From Sinotaia quadrata (taxonomy: Eukaryota > Mollusca > Gastropoda > Architaenioglossa > Viviparidae): a stretch of DNA of 64,000 nucleotides. The stretch is from assembly GCA_028829895.1 (NCBI GenBank), contig CM054177.1, positions 50,577,664 through 50,641,663 on the forward strand, written 5' to 3'. The translations under genes and the position numbers were made by a program. Of the stretch, positions 12,346-23,800 are shown piece after piece. How positions within the stretch are numbered: position 1 is the first letter of the stretch; every line of letters begins with the position of its first letter. Below the pieces are notes generated by a model. The model was not told the DNA's origin, did not search any database, and worked only from the letters and a program-made list of their open reading frames with translations.

Positions 12346-12542
12346 ATACGAATTTGTCATACATCAACTACACCACTTAGCCTAAGATGTTCGTAGTTTT
12401 AGATATAATTCATCTATTAAAACTAAAGCATTGATAGTTTGGAAATATTTATAACTCCTAAGACTTACACCATTTAGACTGAGGCATGCATAATTATGAA
12501 TATTTGCACGTTCTAACACACTTAAACTAAGGTATTCAATGC

Positions 12543-12618
12543 CAATATGTTAGATTAAGTGGTACCTGTTTTAAGAGACACAAATATTCTAACAGGTACC
12601 ACTTAATCTAACATATTG
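12543..12618. repeat. perfect inverted repeat: 28-bp stem, 20-nt loop
   Basis: The left arm at 12543-12570 (starting CAATATGTTAGATTAAG) is the exact reverse complement of 12591-12618. The 20-nt loop lies at 12571-12590. The pair ends 79 bp before the first semaphorin exon, so the pre-mRNA could form a stable hairpin just ahead of that 3' splice site. It may be a fold-back element remnant. Confidence 0.95.
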
Positions 12619-12697
12619 ACATTATGGAATTTTTAGTTATTTGTTTGAGAATGTTAACATATTCAAACCTGTATAGAATCAATAAATGTGGTTTCAG

Positions 12698-12902
12698 ATT
12701 GAATGCCAAAACTACATTCGGGTGTTGGTAAAGAAGTCACCCGATACACTCTACATGTGTGGGACCAATGCGTTCAAGCCGACTTGCCGGACGTACTCGC
12801 TTGAAGAAAGTGGTGAGTACGTCAAGTCCAGCCAGAAGGACGAGGATGGCATGGCGCTGTGCCCATACGACCCGTCCCACAACACGACATATGTATACGC
12901 CG
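12698..12902 (+). CDS. Sema1a: semaphorin exon A: sema domain start of visible part
   Basis: Acceptor GTTTCAG, donor CCG|GTAAGT. Entry phase 0, exit phase 1. It encodes [12 protein letters not shown] and [15 protein letters not shown], the most conserved early semaphorin blocks, then [11 protein letters not shown] with an N-glycosylation site. In known semaphorins this block lies about 100 residues after the start, so at least one or two exons are missing upstream. Confidence 0.97.
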
Positions 12903-13990
12903 GTAAGTATTATAATATCATTTGATTACAGCCATTTAAATCTTGATTCAATTTCCTGTATCATTCTTTGCTGGGTTGACAGGTATTTAAATGTGTGTTC
13001 CTAGCATCTTCTAATATTCTCCTGTCTTCATTTGACGATTTCTGTAGTGTAAATCTTTTTATTTCTTTAGTATTTTGCATATTTTATGTTACCTCTACAT
13101 TTTTTTAAATTCAAAATGTAGCCATGTAGATATCATTTTTCACTTTACGCCTTCCATTTGGGCATTCCAGCAAGTAGGTTTGTGGTCCCCATTACTAAGT
13201 AGGTTTGTGGACCCCGTTACTAAGTAGATTTGTGGTCCCCGTTACTAAGTAGATTTGTGGTCCCCATTATTAAGTAGGTTTATGGTCCCCTTTGCTGAGT
13301 AGATTTGTGAACCCCATTACTAAGTAGGTCCTATTGTTAAGCAAGTTTTAGCGCACTTTGCGTAAGTTTTTTGGCACCCTGGGAGTAGGTTTCTTTGGCT
13401 CAAGACATTCGCGATCAAATTCGACATAGTGAATTTTGTCTTGGAAGCTTGCTGGACAGATTGTATGCAAACATATTGATCGTATGACTTTGTGTTTAGT
13501 ACATCTCAACCACCAGGCTGTCAATGGCCTGTCGTCAGTACCGGCACTCTTGTCGCTTTATTTACACTTTTTCTTTTGACTCTTTGGTGTTGTCCTGGCG
13601 TAGCAAACACCAGAGAGGATATCAGGATTACTCTAAGAAAGTATTCCGTTGGTATTGCGGTTTTCGTCCTAGTCAGGTGCTTACAATGCACGCCTCTCAC
13701 TGATTGTCACATTGTAAGACTGTTACCTGTGTCCTAGGACAATTGCCACATTGTAAGACTGTTACCAGTGTCCTAGGACAATTGTCACATTGTAAGACTG
13801 TTACCAGTGTCCTAGGACAATTTTCACATTACCAAATGATTGTGTTGGGATTTGAACCTCCTCTGAATAGGAAATAAAGTGCTTCGTAGTTTAATAAATT
13901 TTAACCTGCTTCTTTATAGCATAATTAATTTAGTAGTATTTACAGCTTCATTTAATTCTTAATATTGTTTACTACTTCTTTATTACTGCT

Positions 13991-14067
<77 letters not shown>

Positions 14068-14786
14068 CACACTTCTACACACCAACACTGTCCTTTGTAT
14101 GATATGCCGAGGTTTAGAATGGAAGTATTGTGATTAACGGTAACTTATGAAATTTCGTTTTATTTTTAAGCCTTCTGCTGGTAGATTTGAAATGGAAGAG
14201 CATTCCTAGAGTTTGGTATATTTTATAAAAGTGTACAGGCTTGCATACTTGTAGCAGACATTTTGTGCCGTTGTCTCCTTCGTTTCCTAGACCGCTTGTC
14301 AGAAAAAAGGTGTAACGACTGAGTTGCACGCTTTCTCTGTACTGCTCCTAGCCTTGTCCTTTGTAAGGGGAACAATGGCTGTGTTTATTCCCAGGAACAG
14401 AGTGTCTCGATGTACGATTGTGTATTACTACCCACAGGCTCTATTTCGCGCAAATCTTGAGCGTTCTTAAAGGCTCGCTCATCAGAGGTATGAGTACTTA
14501 TTGACATCATTTGAGAAAAAAATTCACAGCCCTTCTGTTAACCTTCGTTTAAATTTGCGTTAAAGTTCGAATCCCTAACACTACTCTTGTCGACAGGACT
14601 TCTTCTTAATGTAGGGGGCGCTTCCCTCGCTTTCGCGCTGACAGGACACAAGTTGTAAGGCATAATTAAAGTTTGTGCCTTATGAGTGATAAAGTACAAT
14701 ACGTTTTCAAAAAGCTTCCAGTTTCATTCTCTATGCTTTTATGTCTTTTTTTAAATCGATGATTTATGAACATTTTCTTTTAACTC

Positions 14787-14873
<87 letters not shown>

Positions 14874-17800
14874 TCCTTCCTTCCTGTCTCTCTCATCTAT
14901 AAACATAGACAGTGAAACAGATGGACAAACAAAAAAGCTATACAATTTGAAACGGATGGACAAATACAAGGTAAACGAAACTTAAACATTGGTAGTTGTT
15001 TCTTTTTCAGACGGAAAACTGTATTCAGCCACTTTCGCAGACTTCAGTTCCAGAGATCCCGTCATCCTCGACAGCACGCAGATGATCCGTACAGAGCAGT
15101 TCGACTCCAAGTGGCTGAATGGTCAGTCGCTACAAACCTTTTCTTTCACATTTCATTTTCAAAACATGAAACGTACTGTGATTTCTGTGGCGTTTGTTAA
15201 CGTGAATAGTTGTAACGTTATTTCTGTGGCGTTTTCCCAAGTGGAAATTTTATACCTTTATTTCTGTGGCGTTTTCCCAAGTGGAAATTTTGTACCTTTA
15301 TTTCTGTGGCGTTTTCCCCAAGGGGAAAATTTGTACCGTTATTTCTGTGGCGTTTTCCCAAGAGGAAAATTTGTAACGTTATTTCTGTAGCGTTTTCCCA
15401 AGAGGAAAAGTTGTACTGTTATTTCTGTGATTTAGATGTTTGTTATCTGAATAATGTTTATGTTGCTGTACTGTTAACAACAAAATGGTGTTCTTAATTC
15501 TTATAAATGACTGTTAATGTGAACTGATATTTTATATTTAAAATCATTGGGAAATTTTTTTTTTATAGAACAGACATAAAAGGCATAGAATGAAAGCACT
15601 ATTGTCTTAGCTCTAGGTATGTTTTTAAAATGTGTGTAAGTTAAGGAATTCATTTTGGTTCACATTTATTTTGGAGACTGGGGGGGGGGGTATTATTGTT
15701 TCGTATTGCGGAATATGGCAATATTTAATTCTTTGTGTCTCTCATATAATCTCACCTCTTGTATGCATTACTTCTTCTCTTTCTCTCTCTCTGTTAAACT
15801 TCATGCTTATCTCTGCTGCCTCACTTCAATCTTGGCTGTCCAGAGCCCAACTTTGTCAGTTCGTTTGAGAAAGATGACAAGGTATACTTCTTTCTCCGGG
15901 AGACTGCAGTGGAGAACATCAATTGCGGAAAGGTAGGATTTGCTTTAAAACAAACGTTCAAGTAGTTTATGATGAATCGTTGGATGTTAAACGTTTTGTC
16001 TTTTAAGATCAGATCTATTTTGTATCTTCATGTAACTGCATGTATTGAACTCATTTTTGTGTTATGTTTAGATCTATTCCCAGTTTTCAATACAAGTAGC
16101 TACAAGTATGGGCCTATATGTATAAAACTATATTTTATCCAACACAACAAATTCAGATCTATTTCCAGTCTAATTGAAGTACACATATTACACTTTTCAG
16201 TTATTAATTTATGTTATTGGTTGATCTTGACGTGAGAGATCGTGCTAAAATGTTATACAGTTCATTCAAAATTTGAATTGCTAACAATGATTTGTTGACC
16301 GTTGGTATGCGCGCGCAGGCTGTGTTCTCTCGAATTGCCCGTGTGTGCAAGCAAGACAGGGGGGGCAACGAAATGCTTTTGCCAACGACCTTCACCTCTT
16401 TCTTCAAGGCTCGCCTCAACTGTTCCATTCCTGGGGACTTCCCCTTTTACTTCGATGAAATACGTAAGTTGCTTTTGACGTCACGATTTTGACGTTCTTG
16501 TCATTGTTTCAGTTTCAAGATAATTTGAATTTAATATTTTATACGTACTATTGTGCTTTCTAAATTCTTTTTGTTTCAAACGCTGAGATTTTAATGAATT
16601 ACTATATTATTGTACTGTTTACTACTTTTTGTTTGACTTGACTTAAAATCTTTGTTTAGATGGTTTTCTATTTTTTTTTTTTTCTCCAGAATCTACGACA
16701 GAAATAGGACAGGGAAACTATCGGCCAACGTTTGATAGTGGCGATCGTTCTGACATGGTGTATGCCGTCTTCAACACTCCTCAGTAAGTGTTTTGTGTCT
16801 GTTCTTATCTTCTGACTATTATCTGTCTTCAATACTCTCCTCAGTAAGTGTTTTGTGTGTGGTCTTCTTCTGACTATTATCTGTCTTCTATACTCTTCCT
16901 CAGTAAGTGTTTTGTGTGTGTTCATTTCTTCTGGCTATTATCTGTCTTTCACACTCTTCAGTAAGTGATTTTGTGTTCTTTTCTTTTGGCTATTAACTGT
17001 CTTCAACACTCCTTAGTAAGTGGGGTTTTTTATGTTCTTTTCTTTTGGTTATTATCTCCAAACTTCACATCATTTTCTTTCTGTTACCTCTGTTCATCTT
17101 CTAACCTGTTCTTGAAAATGTTTTTAAAAGAGATACTGAAATATTTTCTTTTTTTTCTTCTTCTAATGCTGTTGTGTCATTATTATTTCTTCATTTAAGT
17201 AAATGTCGACATACGTTAAAATCAACACGAAGGAAATGAGGGCGGTTAAAGAAAAACAAATATTAATAACAAACTTAAGTAATAAGCTTAAAAGCGATTT
17301 GTTTTCTCATTTTTATTGGCGTTGCTCATAAGGGTCTGTTGTACTCTGTGTTTCCCTTTTAGCAAGGATAGCACTCAGGACTGAGCTATATTTTTTACAC
17401 CCTCCTCTTTAACAGGGATAGTATTTATGGCTGGGCTGTACCTTTCAAACCCCTTTTACTGGGATAGCATTCGGGACTAGATTTGCATTTTTCACAACCA
17501 TGTTCACAGGAGCAGCGTGCTTAACTGCTTTTGTTTTTCCTTTTTTCTCCCGCAGATTTAGTATTGACTATTTTGCTTTCTCCTTTTTTTTTTTCCTCGC
17601 AGACGTAATATTCACAGCTGCATTTTTTTTCTTCCCCAATTGTTCGCAGGAACAGCATTCACGGCTCTGCTGTGTGTGCCTTCCGGTACTCCGATATTAC
17701 ACGAACATTCGAAGGCAGATTCAAAGGCCAGCAATCATTCTCGCACAACTGGCTGACTGTGCCCTGGGATGAGACCCCACAACCTCACCCAGAACAGGTA

Positions 17801-20800
17801 CAATGTCACTTTGACACTTTTCATACAGTGATTCCTTTCAAAAACCTGGTGCACATAACGACATAATTACCTGTGAAGGTCAGAAGCAACACTTTCCATG
17901 TCTACAAACTAGAAAATATATATTCTGATAATTTTACGCATGATTTAACTTTTCGAATATTTTTAAAACTTACGAAATATTGCTAATACGTATACAATGT
18001 GAATAAAATATTTTTATTTAATTGCTCTGCTACTGGGCAGTGATCTACAGGAAGAAAAACCTAAAAGTGTCGTTTAACAAAGCAAATCCTGTTTGCAGTG
18101 CACTGCCAATCAAACCCGACTACTACAAGACACGAATCGCCTCACTTTCATTAAGACACATCCGTTAATGAACAATGCGGTGCCAGCCAGTGGGGGGTCA
18201 CCAATGCTTCTCCAAACAAGCTTTAAGTAAGTGGGCTAACTGACTGGTTACAAGATTGACTGAGTGATTGAGTCATCGAGTGAATGATTATTTGATTGGA
18301 TTGATTCATCGAGTGATTGATTGGTTTGGTTCATTGATTTGATTGATTTATTATTCATATATTTTCTTTCATTTTTATTACGAGTTTATATAAATGGTTA
18401 ATATGTGTATTTTTAAGATATTCGAATCCTGATTGAATCACACAATAAAGATTAGTGTAGCAGAGCGCGTTTGTCCGTTATTGCACATGTGATTAGCTGT
18501 CTAATGTACGAACGCTCGTCTAGAACTTTGGTACTTTATTAGTTATTAACTGTCTAATGTCTAGAACTGTGGTACTTTATTAGTTATTAACTGTCTAATG
18601 TCAAGAACTTTGGTACTTTATTAGTTATTAACTGTCTAATGTCTAGAACTTTGGTACTTTATTAGTTATTAACTGTCTAATGTCTAGAACTTTGGTACTT
18701 TATTAGTTATTAACTGTCTAATGTCAAGAACTTTGGTACTTTATTAGTTATTAACTGTCTAATGTCTAGAACTGTGGTACTTTATTAGTTATTAACTGTC
18801 TAATGTCTAGAACTGTGGTACTTTATTAGTTATTAACTGTCTAATGTCTAGAACTGTGGTACTTTATTAGCTATTAACTGTCTAATGTCTAGAACTTTGG
18901 TACTTTATTAACTATTAACTGTCTAATGTACGTACGCTTGTCTAGAAAGCCTCTTGCTTTATTTGCGCTTGGCGTGCGAGAATTATTCTTCAGTAATATT
19001 TGTCAACTCGTGTTTGTTTTCATAAATCTCAGTTTTGTTCCGTGATTGCTAATTCTCTTTCCCAGTTAGTTTTGGTACTGGTAGAGTTTTTGCCCTGCTC
19101 AGATTGTGTAATGCTATAGTGTTTTCGAAATGTGTTATGTAATAGTGTATTGATAAAGTTTGTTGTATTCAAAATGTGTATTGGTTGAGAAAGTTGTATT
19201 AGAAATGTGTTATGTAATAGTGTATTGGTTGAGATTGTAATACGCAAAATATGTTTTGTAATAGTGTGTTGAGTTTGTTGTATTCAGAATGTGTTGTTTT
19301 ATAGTGTATTGGTTGAATTTGTTGTATTCGAATCGTGTTGTTCTAGTTTTCTGATTAAGTTTGCCGTACTCAAAACGTATTGTGTTATTTTCTTATGTTT
19401 TGAAATGTCCGTGTTATGTTGGTTTATTATGAAAATCTCTGATATATGCCGTCGAATACTCTGTTGTCTTAATACAGTCTATTGTATTTCTTTTTTTCTA
19501 ATTTATCATAGACAAAAAGATGAAACAGACAATTATTTATATTTGATTAATAGGAGATAGGATTGTCTTAAGTCGGCATATATGTATTGCTGTAAGAGGT
19601 AGTTATTATAGAATATAATTTAAGCCTTGTGTTAAATGCTTTTGTGAATGAAATTGTTTGACCTCTAGGTCTCAATTTACCAAACTCGCGGTTGACTGGC
19701 AAGTCCATGCTGCAGATGACCGGTACTACGATGTCTTGTTTGTTGGAACAGGTATATTTTTGATATTATTTCTTCATTTAAGTCCAAACATGTCTGTTTT
19801 TAGTATTTTTTCTTCATTTAATTCAAACCAGGGGTTTTTAGTATTTTTTCTTCATTTAATTCAAACCAGGGGTTTTTAGTATCTTTTATTTTAGTCCAAA
19901 CAAATGTGCTTTTAGTGTTGGTTTTCATTGTGGTCTCAATATGTGTGTTTTTAGTGTTGGTTTTCATTGTGGTCTCAATATGTGTGTTTTTAGTGTTGGT
20001 TTTCATTGTGGTCTCAATATGTGTGTTTTTAGTGTTGGTTTTCATTGTGGTCTCAATAGATGTGTTTTTAGTGTTGGTTTTCATTATTACCTCAAAAGAC
20101 GAGTTTTAGTGTTGTTCTTTTTAGTCTTAGCAGGTGAGAGGATTGCTGATTGTGCTTCTAGGCCAGGAATAAATAGACATTTGATGTCTCGTTCACTTTG
20201 TTCATGGTTTCTTAAGTCCTCACTCTGGATTTCATCTTTGTAGTACTCGTATTCGTTGACGTTTTTCCTCTGAATTGTAATTTTTATATTTATTAAGATT
20301 TCCTCTTCTGACGCTAGTTTTCCATTTCTGTTTCTTTTTTGCTGCGTATTTGTATAGTTCTTAAATCTTTCTCTTCCTCTCTCTCTCTCTCTTCTCCCTC
20401 TCCCGTAAAATTACATTTTCTGCTGCTGGTACATTTATTGTAATTTTGTTTTCGTCTAAAATACTCTTCCTAAATGAATTGTGCTATATTCTACAGTTCA
20501 TCTACCACACACACACACGCGCGCGCACGCACACACACACACACACACACACATACACACACCTCATTCAACATATGCATTCGTAACTTCATCTTTTCTC
20601 CAGTCCTAGTATTTCGTTACACATTGTATTTACAGATTAACTTCATCTTTTCCCCAGTCCTAGTATTTCGTTACACGATGTATTTACAGATTAACTGATT
20701 TTCAAAAAGAAAACTACACTAAACTATTTCCGTCTGTTCTTTCACACTAGATGACGGGCGCGTTATCAAAGCCGTCAACAAAGGTGCCACATCTGTTATC

Positions 20801-23800
20801 GAAACAGTCGTCATTGAAGACATCAAAGTCTTCGAGCCGCACGATCCTGTCACAGAGATCCGGGTTTTCCGGGACCGGAGTAAAGGCATCGAAAAACTGA
20901 TTGTCGTTTCGCGAGACAACGTCGTCTCCATTCCGCTCCATCGGTGTGAAAGAAAGAAAACTTGCCGGTATGTTGTGGCATGAAGACTAATGGTCTGTTT
21001 AATTGCTTGAGGTAAGACTAATGGTCTGTTTAATTGCTAGAGGAGGAAGACTGTGCTAAAAGGGGGAAATGAGCGCCACTGGAGTGATAGGAATATTCGA
21101 AATTAGAAACATGGGGCGCTGAAGTGTGAACGCCTTGCAATTTAATGGAATCGGTCAACTTTACTTCGGCACTCTTGTTTGTTGGTTATTATGTGAATGG
21201 AAATAGGGGGGTAGGGAGAGGGGAATGTTTTGATTCTTTTTCCATAAAGAAAGAGTATTTCGTTTCCTCCTTTCACTTTCATATCCCATTTTTACCAGTG
21301 ACTTACCTAGAGTATTTCTCTTTGTTTCTCTCAGTTTCTTGTCCCACTTTCACTCTATATTTACCAGTGACTTACCTAGATTATATCCCGTTCGTTCTCT
21401 GCCTCTTGTCCCAATTTTACTCTATATTTACCAGTGACTTACCTAGATTATATCCCGTTCGTTCTCTGCCTCTTGTCCCAATTTTACTCTATATTTACCA
21501 GTGACTTACCTAGATTATATCCCGTTCGTTCTCTGCCTCTTGTCCCAATTTTACTCTATATTTACCAGTGACTTACCTAGATTATATCCCGTTCGTTCTC
21601 TGCCTCTTGTCCCAATTTTACTCTATATTTACCAGTGACTTACCTAGATTATATCCCGTTCGTTCTCTGCCTCTTGTCCCAATTTTACTCTGTATTTACC
21701 AGTGACTTACCTAGATTATTTCTCGATCGTTCTCTGTCTCTTGTCCCAATTTTACTCTGTATTTACCAGTGACTTACCTAGATTATATCTCGATCGTTCT
21801 CTGCCTCTTGTCCCAATTTTACTCTGTATTTACCAGTGACTTACCTAGATTATATCCCGTTCGTCTCTGTTTCTTGTTTCACTTTCACTCTATACTTACC
21901 AGTGACTAGCTTAAAGGCTCACGGCATAGTGATTGCTTCTATTTCTTAGATTTTCTTTGCCGTTCAGGGTTTCAGTAGTGTTCACTTTTAATAACAGGTC
22001 ATTAGGTCATTCATCTTTTAGTATTTGTGCTTCCTGATCGTGATTGGAGAAATGTTTTGTTTTTTTCTCCTCTTACAGAACGTGTGTGGAACTGCAGGAT
22101 CCGTACTGCGCCTGGTCAAACGACAAGTGTGTCAACACTGAGCGAGGGTGAGTACGCACCACGATTTCTACACCTGCAGTCCCCCAACACCAACAGTCTT
22201 TCTGCACCAGCAATCCTTCTACACCTGCACTCCCCTACACCAACAGTCTTTCTGCACCAGCAATCCTTCTACACCTGCACTCCCCTACACCAACAGTCTT
22301 TCTGCACCAGCAATCCTTCTACACCTGCACTCCCCTACACCAACAGTCTTTCTGTACCATCAATTCTTCTACACCAAAATTCCCTCTCTACCAGTAGACC
22401 CTCTTCATCAATAATCCCCCACCAGCAGTCTTCCTCTACCAGCAGCCCCCGATACATCAGTCGTCCCCCGGTGTCCACCAACAGCAATCGTTAGTGATTG
22501 TGCAAATGATGAATCATACCAGGAATGTTGTGGAGGAGGATGAAAGCTGTACCGATGTCTCCGATAGTCGTTGTACCGATGTCTCCGATAGTCGTTGTAC
22601 CGATGTCTCCGATAGTCGTTGTACCGATGTCTCCGAGAGTCGTTTCTAGTAGTAATTCCTCCATCCTCGTAGAAAGGAAAGTTGGTTCACAGTTCCAGAG
22701 AACTCCACGCTGTCTCTGTTTTGAGGTTTGCCGTAGATATGTTACAGGAAGTAAAGGATTACAGTAGATATATGACAGGAAGTAAAGGATTGCAAGTAGA
22801 TGTGCCACAGGAAGTAAAGGAGTGCAGTAGATATGTGACAGACAGTAAAGGATTGCAGTAGATATGTGACAGTAAAGGTTTGCAGTAGATATGTGTCAGA
22901 CAGTAAAGGATTGCAAGTAGATGTGTGACAGACAGTAAATGATTGCAGTAGATGTGTGACAGACCACTGTAAAGAATTGCAGTAGATGTATGACAGACCA
23001 CTGTAAAGGATTGCAGTAGATGTGTGACAAACAGTAGGGGATTGCAGTGGTTGTGTGCATTGGCAAACGTACCTGCAGCAGTTGTGAGAACCAGGGTATG
23101 ACTGGAGAAGTTGTTTATCAAGCAATGCTTAGATATAGTAGATTTTGCGATAAGCATGCTTGTAATAGAGTGTAATATGCAGTATTCGATTGCAGTAGAT
23201 GTGTTAGTCAATCAAAAGCAGTAGCTGTGATAGATCATTTTTAACTGCAGTAGATATGGCAACTTAGGTTTCTGACAGTAGTTACGTAATCTTTTATTGC
23301 ATCGTACGTGACAGGCTGTTTATGAAATAGATTCATTAAAGTTGGTATTTAACTAAAGTAAGTGTTTGAAAAGTATAGTCTCAGTGCTGAAGATAATTAA
23401 CATAATAATGTCTGTCTACTTTAAATGTATGAGTACGGAATGTATAGCAGGTTGTTTTGACCTTAGCAAAATTCCTACATGCAATAACTTTAATTGTGAT
23501 AAATGTATCACACGCAACATTTATTCTTCTGATGCTTCCGTGACAAGCAATCTTAATGGTGGATGTGCGTCCGAGTAACTAGATATGTGATAAGAAAGGT
23601 GCGATTGTAATCAATATGTAACAAGCAAGGAATATTGCAATGGGCGGCAAAAAATAATGTATCGTTCATGTAGATTTCCTGTGGGTGCTCTGAGAATCAG
23701 TTTAGAATAATTGTTGTGACCTTTAAACCAATTTTGTCAACAACAGATAACTGACGAGAACTCCATTTAAGGATTAGAAAGTCTATCGATCTCTTTGACA

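Larger units (their letters stand above)
12903..15010 (+). other. semaphorin intron 1
   Basis: It holds four arrays: 13171-13345, 13704-13830, 13992-14064 and 14791-14895. Between them is unique AT-rich DNA. A Leu-rich frame at 13492-13737 has no splice or domain support and is not called. Confidence 0.85.

Noticed and set aside
13492..13737. Leu-rich 81-residue frame in intron 1
   Set aside because: No domain, no good start context, and it ends in a repeat array.
13845..13870. B-box-like GGTTCAAATCC on the minus strand
   Set aside because: No A-box or cloverleaf could be placed upstream, so no tRNA or SINE is called.
19818..20243. Repeat-containing frames on both strands
   Set aside because: They are by-products of the 38- and 39-bp intronic arrays and lie inside a semaphorin intron.
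22027..22494. 155-residue Ser/Pro/Thr-rich frame
   Set aside because: It overlaps exon J in a different frame and then reads through the 50-bp array. The true exon frame ends at the donor at 22148.
22548..22645. Short regular repeats that could suggest a CRISPR array
   Set aside because: The units are directly adjacent with no unique spacers, and the context is a eukaryotic intron.
23366..23578. Cys-containing 70-residue frame
   Set aside because: AT-rich codons, no signal peptide, no splice sites and no recognisable cysteine spacing; it lies inside an intron.
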